A DNA stretch of 64,000 nt from Candidatus Desulfopertinax cowenii (GTDB taxonomy: Bacteria > Bacillota > Desulfotomaculia > Desulfotomaculales > Desulforudaceae), in the NCBI GenBank assembly GCA_001899445.1, contig MPOA01000003.1:1-64000 (forward strand), written 5' to 3'. The notes beneath the pieces are model-generated. The model was not told where the DNA came from. It saw only the letters and a program-made list of their open reading frames with translations, and did no database searches. The position numbers were made by a program, and so were the translations under genes. This document shows positions 38,121-46,682 of this stretch, piece after piece. How positions within the stretch are numbered: the stretch's first letter is position 1; each line of letters opens with the position of its first letter.

Positions 38121-39748
38121 ACTACCGTTACCCGGGCGGCCGCGGCCCAGCGCTGAGCGGGATCAATCTGCGCGTGGACGAGGGGGAGTTCCTGCTGGTC
38201 ATCGGACCGTCCGGCGGTGGAAAGTCCTCCCTGGGGCGGGCGCTGGCCGGGCTACTGCCGCGGTTTCACGGGGGGTTTTTTGGCGGGCGCCTCCGTTGCG
38301 CCGGGCGCGATCTGGGCGCGCTGCAACCGCGGGAGCTAGCCCGGACGGTGGGCATTGTCTTCCAGGACCCGGAGAAACAGCTGATCGCGACCACGGTGGA
38401 GCGCGAGGTGGCTTTCGGCTTGGAAAACCTAGGCCTGGGCCGCGCCGAGATGCGGCGGCGGGTGGCCGAGGTCTTGGACTTCCTCGGCCTGGGACACCTT
38501 CGCGATTCCCCGGTGCACACGCTCTCGGGCGGGCAGCAGCAAAAGGTTTGCCTGGCGGCGGCGCTGGCGATGCGGCCCCGGGTGCTGGTGCTGGATGAGC
38601 CGACGTCGCAGCTGGATCCGGGCGGGGCCGAGGACTTCCTGCACACGCTGCGGCGGCTGAACGAAGAACTGGGCACCACCATCGTGCTTATCGAACACCG
38701 CCTGGAACGCTGTTTCCACCTGGCCGACCGGGTAGTGCTGCTGGACGGCGGCAAGGTGCTGCTCGACGGTCCGCCCGCCGCGGTAGCCCGGGGAGCAGTG
38801 GCGCGCGGCCTGCCGTTTGTGCCGGCGGTGACCGGGGTGTTCGCCCGGGCTGGTTTCGCTGAACCGCCGCTGACGGTGCGGGACGGGCGGCGCCTGCTGC
38901 GTGCCCTGGAGAGCGCGCCGGGGGTATCGCCGGGCGGAGCGGGTGCCGGGTCGGGGCCGGCCGCACCCGTGGCCGCGGTAAAAAAGGTTTGGTACGTTTA
39001 TCCGGACGGCCCGGAAGCCCTGCGGGATTGTAGCTGGCAGGTACCGGGCGGGCGGCTGGTGGCCGTTTTCGGGGCCAACGGAGCGGGCAAGAGCACCCTT
39101 TTGAAACACCTGGCCGGCCTGCTTCGGCCGAACCGGGGCACGGTGACCGTTCTGGGACGGGACACGCGGGCTCAAAACCCGGCCCGGATGGCGCGGCGGG
39201 TAGCCTTCCTGGCCCAGAACCCCGGGGACTACCTGTTCGGCGACACGGTGGCCGGGGAACTGAAATTCAGCAGGCGGCGGCTGGGCGTCCAGCCGGGAGC
39301 GGTCGAGGCGGTGTTCCGCCTCCTGGGCCTGGATCGTCTCCGGGATGCCAACCCGCGGGATCTCAGTGTCGGAGAGCGCCAGTTAGTAGCGCTCGGCGCC
39401 CTGCTGGTGGGCGGGCCGGAGATCCTGCTCCTGGACGAACCGACCCGGGGGCTGGATCCGGCATGGAAGCAACGCCTCGGACGCACCCTGAAAGATTTGC
39501 AAGCGCAGGGGAAGACGGTGGTAGTCGCCACCCACGATATCGACTTTGCGGCCGAGTGGGCCGAAGAGGCGGTAGTACTGTCCGGGGGCCGGGTAGCGGG
39601 GAACGGGGCGCTGCCGGAGGTGCTGGAGGGGGCGCTTTATTACAACTCCCAGGTCGGCCGGATGTTTGCGGGCATTGCTCCGGTGTATACCGTCCCGGAC
39701 GCTGTGCGCTGGCTGGAGGCAAGGCACCGTGCCGCGGCTGCCCGCTAG
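38093..39748 (+). CDS. ECF transporter ATPase, A1-A2 fusion
   Basis: A double ATP-binding protein of about 551 residues. The first half has Walker A GPSGGGKSS, signature LSGGQQQK, Walker B VLVLDEPTSQLD. The second has GANGAGKST, LSVGERQ (one glycine changed to valine in the signature), LLLDEPTRGLD and an H-loop in VVATHDID. A Gly/Ala/Pro linker joins them near residue 285. The start is taken as TTG 38093 (GGGGTGG upstream); GTG 38084 is possible. Overlaps the T gene by 28 nt. Confidence 0.9.
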   Translation: MALVEIENLNYRYPGGRGPALSGINLRVDEGEFLLVIGPSGGGKSSLGRALAGLLPRFHGGFFGGRLRCAGRDLGALQPRELARTVGIVFQDPEKQLIATTVEREVAFGLENLGLGRAEMRRRVAEVLDFLGLGHLRDSPVHTLSGGQQQKVCLAAALAMRPRVLVLDEPTSQLDPGGAEDFLHTLRRLNEELGTTIVLIEHRLERCFHLADRVVLLDGGKVLLDGPPAAVARGAVARGLPFVPAVTGVFARAGFAEPPLTVRDGRRLLRALESAPGVSPGGAGAGSGPAAPVAAVKKVWYVYPDGPEALRDCSWQVPGGRLVAVFGANGAGKSTLLKHLAGLLRPNRGTVTVLGRDTRAQNPARMARRVAFLAQNPGDYLFGDTVAGELKFSRRRLGVQPGAVEAVFRLLGLDRLRDANPRDLSVGERQLVALGALLVGGPEILLLDEPTRGLDPAWKQRLGRTLKDLQAQGKTVVVATHDIDFAAEWAEEAVVLSGGRVAGNGALPEVLEGALYYNSQVGRMFAGIAPVYTVPDAVRWLEARHRAAAAR

Positions 39749-40436
39749 GCGGTGGCTGGCGCCGGCGGGCGTGGTGGCGGTGCTGGTGGGGGGCGCCGGG
39801 TTGGCCGCCGCCGGGGGGCGGCTGAACTGGGGGCTTTTTGCGGCCCTGTTTGTGGCCGGCGCGCTCCTGGTCGGTTTCGTCCTGGTGGAGAGGCGGCGTT
39901 CGTCGACGCGCGAGCTGGCGCTGGTGGCGACGCTGGCCGCCCTGGCCGCCGCCGCGCGCCTGCCTTTTGCCGGTCTGCCCGGCGTTCAGCCCACCACCTT
40001 CCTCACCATTGTGTCCGGCTTGGCGCTCGGTCCCTGGGCCGGGTTCACGGTAGGCTCTGTAGCTGGTGCCGTATCTAATTTTGTTCTGGGCCAAGGGCCA
40101 TGGACGCCCTGGCAAATGCTTGGGTGGGGCTTGGCCGGGGCCTCCGCCGGGGCCCTCCGCCGCCACCCGGTGCTGCGGCGGCCGGTTGTCTTGGCGGGGT
40201 TCGGTTTGCTCTGGGGCTACCTGTTCGGTTGGCTGGTCAACCTCTGGGTCTGGACCTCGACGTTTTACCCCCTATCCCTGGAAACCTTCTTAGCCGTGCA
40301 GGCGCTCAGTTTTGGGTTTGACACCGCCCATGCCCTGGGTAACATCTTGTTCAGCCTGTTTTTCGGCCGCGAAGTGCTCAAAATCCTGGACCGCTTTCGC
40401 GAAAAACTGGTAATCCGGGAATGGCCGCCGGATTGA
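39729..40436 (+). CDS. ECF transporter S component, probably cobalamin-specific
   Basis: The substrate-binding membrane subunit, 235 residues, about six helices after a basic N-terminus. The core PGVQPTTFLTIVSGLALGPWAGFTVGSVAGAVSNFV and GQGPWTPWQMLGWGLAGASAGAL are typical of ECF S proteins of the B12 class (CbrT/CblT-like). Substrate is inferred from the riboswitch. GTG 39729 with GGAGG 9 nt upstream overlaps the end of the ATPase gene. Confidence 0.82.
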   Translation: MPRLPARRWLAPAGVVAVLVGGAGLAAAGGRLNWGLFAALFVAGALLVGFVLVERRRSSTRELALVATLAALAAAARLPFAGLPGVQPTTFLTIVSGLALGPWAGFTVGSVAGAVSNFVLGQGPWTPWQMLGWGLAGASAGALRRHPVLRRPVVLAGFGLLWGYLFGWLVNLWVWTSTFYPLSLETFLAVQALSFGFDTAHALGNILFSLFFGREVLKILDRFREKLVIREWPPD

Positions 40437-40542
40437 CTTTTTTCCAGGAACACGCTGCAGGAATCAAATTTTATGAAGGTGAATTCTATCTCCCCAAAGA
40501 ACACCACTCGGTCCGTTCAACCCATCTCGGAGGCGATGCACT

Positions 40543-41451
40543 ATGGATATCCTGTCCACCATCGGGAACACACCCCTGGTCGAACTGCAGGACCTGACCC
40601 CCAATCCCAGGGTGCGGATTCTTGGGAAGCTGGAAGGGAACAATCCCGGCGGCTCCATCAAGGACCGGCCCGCCTACTACATGCTCAAGAAGGCGGAGGA
40701 ATCTGGCCGGCTCACCCCGGGAAAAGTGATCCTGGAACCAACGTCTGGGAATACCGGCATTGCCCTGGCGATGATCGGGGCCGCGAAGGGCTACCGGGTG
40801 AAGCTGGTGATGCCGGAGTGCGTGAGCGTCGAGCGGTACCGCATTCTCCAGGCCTTTGGCGCGGAGGTGATCCTGACTCCGGCCAAGGAAGGCACCGACG
40901 GGGCCATCCGCAGGGCACACCAAATCATGGCCGAGGATCCGGACGGACATTTCATGCTTAACCAGTTTGATAATGAAAACAACAGCCTGGCGCATTACGA
41001 GACCACTGGTCCGGAAGTTTTTGCGCAAACGAACGGGGAAGTTAGCGTGTTTGTGGCCGGCATGGGTACCACGGGGACGTTGATGGGTGCTGGACGCTAT
41101 TTGAAGGAGAAGAAGCCCCGGATCAGAATCGTCGGCGTTGAACCGGGAATGGGTCACACCATCCAAGGACTCAAGAACATGGGGGAAGCCATCGTACCGA
41201 AAATCTACCACCCGGAACTCCTGGATGACAAAATCGTCGTCAATGATGGCGAGGCCTTTGAAATGGCGAGGTTGCTGGCCACGAAGTGGGGGATTTTCGT
41301 GGGGATGTCGAGCGGGGCGGCGGTAGCGGGGGCGCTGCGCGTTGCGGAGGCCCTGGATTCCGGCACGGTCGTGGTGATCCTGCCCGACCGTGGCGAGCGT
41401 TACCTGAGCACTACGCTGTTCAGATCCATCTGTGCCAAGTGTTCACCATAA
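40543..41451 (+). CDS. cysM: Cysteine synthase (O-acetylserine sulfhydrylase, CysM-like)
   Basis: PLP enzyme making cysteine from O-acetylserine and sulfide; 302 residues. PLP lysine in NNPGGSIKDRPA, substrate loop TSGNTGIALAMI, phosphate-binding GMGTTGTLMGAGR, C-terminal DRGERYLSTTLF. The overall pattern is nearer CysM than CysK. GGAGGCG precedes the ATG. It ends next to a large hairpin shared with a convergent gene. Confidence 0.9.
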   Translation: MDILSTIGNTPLVELQDLTPNPRVRILGKLEGNNPGGSIKDRPAYYMLKKAEESGRLTPGKVILEPTSGNTGIALAMIGAAKGYRVKLVMPECVSVERYRILQAFGAEVILTPAKEGTDGAIRRAHQIMAEDPDGHFMLNQFDNENNSLAHYETTGPEVFAQTNGEVSVFVAGMGTTGTLMGAGRYLKEKKPRIRIVGVEPGMGHTIQGLKNMGEAIVPKIYHPELLDDKIVVNDGEAFEMARLLATKWGIFVGMSSGAAVAGALRVAEALDSGTVVVILPDRGERYLSTTLFRSICAKCSP

Positions 41452-41457
41452 AATAAA

Positions 41458-41522
41458 GCCCCAGCAGCCGGATTCGGCGGTAAGCGCTTGCGCTTGCCGC
41501 CACCGCGTTCCAGCACTGGGGC
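41458..41522 (-). terminator. Branched hairpin terminator serving the minus-strand pilin gene
   Basis: Outer arms GCCCCAG (41458-41464) and CTGGGGC (41516-41522) enclose a 12-bp hairpin GGCGGTAAGCGC-TT-GCGCTTGCCGCC (41476-41501). On the minus strand it ends CTTTATTTTA, so it acts mainly for the leftward gene; it may also slow the end of cysM. Confidence 0.7.
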
Positions 41523-41556
41523 GCCGCGTACTCCGGAAAGCGAGCGAATCAAACCA

Positions 41557-41748
41557 TTATTTACTATAACCGGTCTCAGCCAGAATCTCAAAGAAAAGTT
41601 CCGGAACAGCCTCCAATACACCCGTTGACTGGACAAAAAGACCCCCCACAACTCCGGCGCCCAACACGATAAACAGCACAATTAACAGTCCGTACTCATA
41701 TAATTTCCCTTTTTCGTCTCTCAACAAACCCTTAAGCACCTGCAGCAT
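41557..41748 (-). CDS. Flp-like small pilin, orphan
   Basis: A 63-residue protein. A short basic leader MLQVLKGLLRDEKG precedes KLYEYGLL and one long hydrophobic helix (about 19-40), then a short polar tail. This resembles Flp/Fap type IVb prepilins (Gly, then Glu-Tyr-Gly). The Glu is at +4, not the usual +5, so the assignment is tentative. Strong minus-strand AAGGAGGTGA stands 12 nt before the ATG. No tad genes are nearby; the PilD of the pilus locus 10 kb away might process it. Confidence 0.5.
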   Translation of the reverse strand: MLQVLKGLLRDEKGKLYEYGLLIVLFIVLGAGVVGGLFVQSTGVLEAVPELFFEILAETGYSK

Positions 41749-41878
41749 ATTCCACGTTCACCTCCTTCCGCTCCGGGTGACCAACTATACTGGCTGCCTT
41801 CCACTGAAGTAAACGCGCCCACCTGCAAGGCGAAATAAAGACATGTAAGACCAAACCAGGTCTCTTAACGATATGACC

Positions 41879-41928
41879 CCAACTGGCTGGCAGTGTTTCT
41901 TCGATACTTATGTTCGCCAGCCGGTTGG
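41879..41928. repeat. Inverted repeat, 13-base arms
   Basis: CCAACTGGCTGGC (41879-41891) and GCCAGCCGGTTGG (41916-41928) are inverted copies with one mismatch, separated by 24 bases. CTATCCTTTTT follows on the plus strand. Could be a terminator arm pair or the end of a lost mobile element. Confidence 0.55.
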
Positions 41929-41960
41929 AACTATCCTTTTTAGCGTGGGAAATTTTTTAG

Positions 41961-42143
<183 letters not shown>

Positions 42144-42149
42144 AGGGTA

Positions 42150-42212
42150 GTGAACACTATCCTCGTTAAATTCCTAACGGAGGAGTACCTTGAAGGGTAC
42201 GCAAGGGCATAA
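42150..42212 (+). pseudogene. 20-residue frame after the remnant, probably truncated gene
   Basis: GTG-to-TAA frame MNTILVKFLTEEYLEGYARA, with GAAGGG upstream, directly after the previous remnant. The spacing suggests the start of a second gene of a former operon, cut short. Family not recognised. Confidence 0.3.
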
Positions 42213-42269
42213 CCGCCTTGAAGTATTATGTCCCCATGCGTTATCCTAACGGCTTCAAAACGGGACCCT

Positions 42270-42977
42270 TTACCGCGCGGCGTCCAGGGAGAGCTCCTTG
42301 ACGAGCTTATTCAGGGCGCGCTTTTCGATCCGGGAGACGTAACTCCGGGAGATACCCAGGCTTTTGGCGATTTCCTGCTGGGTCTGGTGGGTGCCGTCCA
42401 CCAGCCCGAAGCGCAGCGCCAGCACCCTCTTCTCGCGCCGGGGAAGTTGGTGCAGTTTTTCCCAGAGGCGGCGCTGTTCGAAGGAACTTTCCACCTTTTC
42501 CTCCACGACCTCGGGGTTGGTGCCGAGGATGTCGATCAGGGTGATCTCGTTACCTTCCTTGTCGACGCCGATGGGATCCTGCAGGGAAACTTCGGACCGG
42601 GTCTTCTTCATGGCCCGCAGGTGCATGAGAATTTCATTCTCGATGCACCGGGCGGCGTAAGTGGCCAGGCGGGCCCCCTTCTGGGGGTTGAAGGTTTTGA
42701 TGGCCTTGATCAGCCCGATGGTGCCGATGGAGATCAGGTCATCCAGTTCTTCTCCCACGCTGTCATATTTTTTTATGATGTGGGCGACGAGCCGCAGATT
42801 GTGTTCGATGAGTACGTTCCGGGCATCTTCGTCGCCGGCCAGCATGCGCCGCACGTATTTCTGTTCTTTTTCGGGGGAAAGGGGCTGCGGGAAGGAGTTG
42901 TTCGTGATATAAGAAAGAAGCAGCAGAATGCCGTTGATCAACGATACCAAACCAACACTCAGTGCCGCGGGGAGCAT
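42270..42977 (-). CDS. sigK: RNA polymerase sporulation sigma factor SigK
   Basis: Late mother-cell sigma factor, 235 residues, made as a pro-protein. The hydrophobic N-terminal pro-sequence (about 1-22) precedes YITNNSFPQPLSPEKEQ. Region 2 has NLRLVAHIIKKYD and DDLISIGTIGLIKAI; region 4 has TQQEIAKSLGISRSYVSRIEKRAL. It is a single intact reading frame, with no skin-type insertion. Minus-strand GGGAGGTG stands 7 nt before the ATG. BofC, which acts on its processing in Bacillus, is at 1434-2030. Confidence 0.9.
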   Translation of the reverse strand: MLPAALSVGLVSLINGILLLLSYITNNSFPQPLSPEKEQKYVRRMLAGDEDARNVLIEHNLRLVAHIIKKYDSVGEELDDLISIGTIGLIKAIKTFNPQKGARLATYAARCIENEILMHLRAMKKTRSEVSLQDPIGVDKEGNEITLIDILGTNPEVVEEKVESSFEQRRLWEKLHQLPRREKRVLALRFGLVDGTHQTQQEIAKSLGISRSYVSRIEKRALNKLVKELSLDAAR

Positions 42978-43277
42978 TAAGGCACCTCCCGTGAAAAACG
43001 CTGCCTCTAAATGTTATGCCTGCGGACGCCGAAATGTGCCTGATTTCGACCTGGTTTTTCATTTTTGGCCGGGGCGGGGAAGGTTATTGCAGGAAGAGCG
43101 GACGTCGGCGGCGAAGTAGCTCGCCAACGGCCGGCTGGCCCGGCGGGTAGCGGACCGAGGTTTGTGCCTTGCGCGGTGCCGAAGGCCGGCAAGCACCCGG
43201 AGCCGCTGTTTGCGGCCTATGCCCGGTCCTGCCGGCCGGGGGATTGCCTGCGGTAGTGCCGCCTGAAGGTAGTGGAT
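42978..43277. other. Intergenic stretch between sigK and yqeG
   Basis: About 390 bases lie between the divergent sigK and yqeG starts. The GC-rich middle (43085-43270) contains several short frames on both strands without good starts and inverted GC blocks such as GCCGGC. I recognise no RNA family or gene in it. Confidence 0.3.
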
Positions 43278-43307
43278 TTGTACTCGCGAGTGCGGGTACA
43301 TTATTAT
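43278..43307 (+). promoter_or_regulatory. Likely promoter for yqeG-aro genes
   Basis: TTGTAC (43278-43283), 18-base spacer, TATTAT (43302-43307), about 60 nt before the yqeG start. Confidence 0.5.
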
Positions 43308-43366
43308 TACGGACCCTATCATTGCCCGTTTCGGCTTGGGCTAGCACATTTGGGGAGGTTTGGCTG

Positions 43367-43900
43367 TTGCTGCGGCTTCTTTTTCCCAACCTGTATGTTC
43401 CCTCCATTTACGATATCGACCTGGAGTACTTGCGCCGGCAGGGCATTCGGGGCATTATCTTCGATCTAGATAACACGATTGTCGAGCGCGGTCAGTTAAC
43501 CTGGCCGCAGAAATTGGTGACGTGGATGGAAGGGCTCAAAGAAGCGGGGTTTAAAGTCTCGATTGTATCGAACAACCGGCGGCGCGCGGTCGGGGAAATG
43601 GCGAAGGCATACGGCATCCCGGCCGTTTTCTGGGCCGTGAAACCGCGCCGGAAGCCCTTTCTGAAGGCGATGAAGCTGATGGGCGTTAGCCGCCGGGAAA
43701 CAGCGGTGGTGGGAGACCAGATCTTAACCGACGTGGTGGGCGGCAACCGCCTCGGCTTGTTCACCATCCTGATCAACCCGCTACCGGGCAAGGAGTTCAT
43801 TGGCACCACTCTTTTCAGTCGCCAGCTGGAAAGGCTGTTGTTGCCGCGGATCCGGAAGCGCCACGGTTTCAGCAGGAGGTTGGGCCATGATCGACGCTGA
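43367..43900 (+). CDS. yqeG: YqeG family HAD-type phosphatase
   Basis: A HAD IIIA-type phosphatase of 177 residues. Motif I IIFDLDNTIVE carries the nucleophile Asp; motif II is IVSNN; the lysine region is KPRRKPF; motif III/IV is VVGDQILTDVVGGNRLG. Substrate unknown. The start is TTG 43367 with GGGGAGG 8 nt upstream. In many Firmicutes yqeG precedes aroE, as here, where it overlaps aroE by 14 nt. Confidence 0.9.
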   Translation: MLRLLFPNLYVPSIYDIDLEYLRRQGIRGIIFDLDNTIVERGQLTWPQKLVTWMEGLKEAGFKVSIVSNNRRRAVGEMAKAYGIPAVFWAVKPRRKPFLKAMKLMGVSRRETAVVGDQILTDVVGGNRLGLFTILINPLPGKEFIGTTLFSRQLERLLLPRIRKRHGFSRRLGHDRR

Positions 43901-44759
43901 CACCCGGGCGGCCGTACTCCTGGGGTACCCGGTTCGCCACAGTTTCTCCCCGGCCATGTACAACGCCGCCTTTCAAGCCCGGCGCTTGAACTGCGTCTAC
44001 CTGGCGGTGTCGGTACCACCGGCGCGGCTCGCAGCGGCGCTTGAAGCCCTGCCCGCCCTGGATTTGCTGGGGGCGAACGTCACTGTGCCCTACAAGGAGC
44101 GCGTAGTCTCCTTCCTGGACGAAACCACTCCGGACAGCCGGCTGATCGGCGCAGTAAATACCATCGTGCACCGGGACGGCCGCCTGGTGGGCCACAACAC
44201 CGACGGCTCCGGTTTTCTCCGGGCGGTGCGGGAGGCCGGCCGGGACCCCCGGGGAGAGGCGGCGGTAATCCTGGGGGCGGGGGGCGCGGCCCGGGCCGTG
44301 GCCGTGACCCTGGCCCTGCACGGCGTCAAGGAATTGGTAATCTTCAACCGCACGGTGGAGCGGGGGGCCGGGCTGGCCGCCCTGATCCGGAAACAGGGGG
44401 TGGCGGCGGCGGCGTACGGTTGGGACGAGCTGGCGGCGGCCGGTGCCCGGGCCCGGTCCGCTTTTGCCCGCGCATGTTTGATCGTGCAGACCACCTCGCT
44501 GGGGATGCACCCGCGGACCGCGGAGGCGCCTCCGGTGCCGCCGGAGTGGATATCTGCCAATCATCTGGTGTACGACCTGGTGTACAACCCGGCCGAGACC
44601 GCCTTTCTGCAGGCGGCTCGGCTGGCCGGCGCCCGCACCGCCAATGGGCTCGGGATGCTTCTGTACCAGGGAGTCGTCGCTTTCGAACTCTGGACCGGGC
44701 AGGAGGCGCCGGTGGAAACCATGCGGGCGGCCTTGCGGGCCTGCCTGGAAGATAATTAG
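43887..44759 (+). CDS. aroE: Shikimate dehydrogenase
   Basis: NADPH-dependent reduction of 3-dehydroshikimate; 290 residues. Substrate-binding GYPVRHSFSPAMYNAAF, catalytic lysine in ANVTVPYKE, Asp in GHNTDGSGF, Rossmann GAGGAARAVA. ATG 43887 has AGGAGG upstream and overlaps yqeG. A 12-base direct repeat TGGAAGATAATT spans its 3' end (44746-44757) and the aroC leader (44768-44779). Confidence 0.94.
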   Translation: MIDADTRAAVLLGYPVRHSFSPAMYNAAFQARRLNCVYLAVSVPPARLAAALEALPALDLLGANVTVPYKERVVSFLDETTPDSRLIGAVNTIVHRDGRLVGHNTDGSGFLRAVREAGRDPRGEAAVILGAGGAARAVAVTLALHGVKELVIFNRTVERGAGLAALIRKQGVAAAAYGWDELAAAGARARSAFARACLIVQTTSLGMHPRTAEAPPVPPEWISANHLVYDLVYNPAETAFLQAARLAGARTANGLGMLLYQGVVAFELWTGQEAPVETMRAALRACLEDN

Positions 44760-44795
44760 CGGGCACATGGAAGATAATTGACTGAGGTGTTGAGC

Positions 44796-45977
44796 TTGCT
44801 GCGTTACTTGACCGCCGGAGAGTCCCACGGTCCGGCCCTGACGGCGATCGTGGAGGGGCTGCCGGCCGGACTGCCCGTGGAGGCCGAGTACATCAACCAT
44901 CACCTGGCCCGGCGCCAGCAGGGCTACGGCCGGGGCAAGCGGATGACCATTGAACAGGACCGGGTGCGGATTCTCGCCGGCGTCCGGGGCGGGAAGACCT
45001 TGGGTAGCCCGGTTTGCCTGCAGATCGAGAACCGGGACTGGGAGAACTGGTCCGAAACCATGGACCCCGGCCCGGGGGCGCGGACGGACGACCGGGTGGT
45101 GACCCGACCTCGGCCGGGGCACGCCGACCTGGCCGGGGTCTTCAAATATGGGCACCGGGACGTGCGGAACGTACTGGAGCGAGCCAGCGCCCGGGAAACA
45201 GCAGCCCGGGTGGCGGCGGGCAGCCTGGCCCGCCGTCTGCTCGAGGAACTGGGCGTCGAAATCCTGGGTCTGGTGGTCCGGATCGGGAAGGTGGAGGTCG
45301 AGATCCGCGACCTGCCCCGGGACGTCCTCCGCGCCCGCATCGCGGAGTCACGGGTGATGTGTCCGGATGCGGTGGCCAGCCTGCGCATGCTGGAGCAGAT
45401 CGACCGGGCTCGCGACGAAGGAGACTCGCTGGGTGGCGTATTTGAAGTCCGAGCTTATGGTGTGCCGCCGGGACTCGGTTCGTACGCCCAGTGGGACCGG
45501 CGCCTGGACGGCCGCCTCGCCGGGGCGCTGATGAGTATCCAGGCCATTAAGGGGGTCGAGGTGGGCTTGGGATTTGCGGGGGCGGCGTTGCCGGGTTCCG
45601 CCGTGCAGGACGAGATTTTCCACGATCCCGAAAGGGGGTTTTACCGCTCCACAAACCGGGCCGGCGGAATCGAGGGCGGCATCACCAACGGCGAGACGGT
45701 CGTGGTCCGTGCGGCCATGAAGCCGATTCCCACCCTGCGTCGGCCGCTTAAGAGCGTGGACCTGGTCACCCGTACCCCGGCGGAGGCGGCCTTTGAACGT
45801 TCGGACATCTGCGCCGTCCCGGCGGCCTGCGTGATCGCCGAGGCGGTGCTGGCCTTCGAGCTGGCCCGGGCCTGCCTGGAGAAGTTCGGCGGCGACAGCC
45901 TGGATGAACTGTTGGACAACCATCGCCGCTACCTGCAAAGAGTGCGGGAAGGAAGCTGGGCACCTTGCGCAACGTAG
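44796..45977 (+). CDS. aroC: Chorismate synthase
   Basis: Converts EPSP to chorismate with reduced FMN; 393 residues from TTG 44796 (TGAGGTG 6 nt upstream), giving the usual N-terminus [14 protein letters not shown]. Family signatures: [46 protein letters not shown] in two pieces, and [20 protein letters not shown]. It overlaps aroK by 13 nt. Confidence 0.95.
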   Translation: MLRYLTAGESHGPALTAIVEGLPAGLPVEAEYINHHLARRQQGYGRGKRMTIEQDRVRILAGVRGGKTLGSPVCLQIENRDWENWSETMDPGPGARTDDRVVTRPRPGHADLAGVFKYGHRDVRNVLERASARETAARVAAGSLARRLLEELGVEILGLVVRIGKVEVEIRDLPRDVLRARIAESRVMCPDAVASLRMLEQIDRARDEGDSLGGVFEVRAYGVPPGLGSYAQWDRRLDGRLAGALMSIQAIKGVEVGLGFAGAALPGSAVQDEIFHDPERGFYRSTNRAGGIEGGITNGETVVVRAAMKPIPTLRRPLKSVDLVTRTPAEAAFERSDICAVPAACVIAEAVLAFELARACLEKFGGDSLDELLDNHRRYLQRVREGSWAPCAT

Positions 45978-46498
45978 TCCTGATCGGCTTCATGGGCACC
46001 GGCAAAACTACGGTGGGACGGCGTTTGGCCCGCATCCTGCGGTGGCCGTTTATGGATACCGACGCCGAAATCGAGCGGCTGGTGGGCAAACCGGTGCGCC
46101 GCATTTTCAGCGAGGACGGGGAGATCCGCTTTCGTTCTGAGGAGGCGCTTTTGTGCCGGAAACTGGCCACACCACAGGGGCTGGTGATCGCCACCGGCGG
46201 GGGAATTGTGCTGAACCCGGAAAACGTCCGCCACCTTCGCATGGGCGGCGTGTTAATCGCCCTCACGGCCGACCCCGAGGTCATCTATAGCCGTATACGG
46301 CGAAAAAAAACCCGGCCCCTGCTGCACGGGGACGTCCGGAGTCGCATCGCGGGGCTCCTCCGGGAACGGACGGGGGTTTATGACGTTGCCGAACTCACGG
46401 TGGACACCGGCGAACTTTCGCTGGCGGAAACAGTCCGGCTGATTCTGAACTATCTCCAGGAGCGAAACTATCTTGACGGACTTCCGTCCGGGCCCTGA
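45965..46498 (+). CDS. aroK: Shikimate kinase
   Basis: Phosphorylates shikimate at O3; 177 residues. Walker [12 protein letters not shown], substrate-binding [17 protein letters not shown], and lid Arg in [12 protein letters not shown] start. A 19-base sequence in its 3' end (46459-46477) recurs 56 bases further on (46515-46533). Confidence 0.93.
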   Translation: MRNVVLIGFMGTGKTTVGRRLARILRWPFMDTDAEIERLVGKPVRRIFSEDGEIRFRSEEALLCRKLATPQGLVIATGGGIVLNPENVRHLRMGGVLIALTADPEVIYSRIRRKKTRPLLHGDVRSRIAGLLRERTGVYDVAELTVDTGELSLAETVRLILNYLQERNYLDGLPSGP

Positions 46499-46601
46499 CC
46501 AGGTTGTCTCGGGGGGAGCGAAACTATCTTGACCCGTGCGCTGCTCGTGGGCCGGAAGTCCCGGGACTACCCGCGTCTAGCAAGCGCTAAGGATGTTTTT
46601 G

Positions 46602-46641
46602 GGGCTCGGGCCCCCACATGAGCGACGCAAAGCGCTTTGCG
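46602..46641 (+). promoter_or_regulatory. Perfect 16-base palindrome upstream of pilB
   Basis: CGCAAAGCGCTTTGCG (46626-46641) is its own reverse complement, 42 nt before the pilB start. CACAT and ATGTG flank it, and a GGGGCTCGGGCCCC hairpin lies just upstream (about 46602-46615). Candidate operator or RNA hairpin. Confidence 0.4.
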
Positions 46642-46682
46642 GGATGTGCTGAAGTCTGTCTTATCGGAGGGAGGGTTGCCCG

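Noticed and set aside
40473-40961. Long frame overlapping the start of the cysteine synthase gene
   Set aside because: It lies in another frame of a clearly conserved enzyme gene and its translation is low-complexity; a shadow.
41458-41522. Possible CRISPR repeat or transposon end after cysM
   Set aside because: Only one nested hairpin is present, and its minus-strand U-rich end fits a terminator for the leftward gene.
43065-43256. Short frames between sigK and yqeG
   Set aside because: No credible start sites, no conservation pattern and biased composition on both strands.
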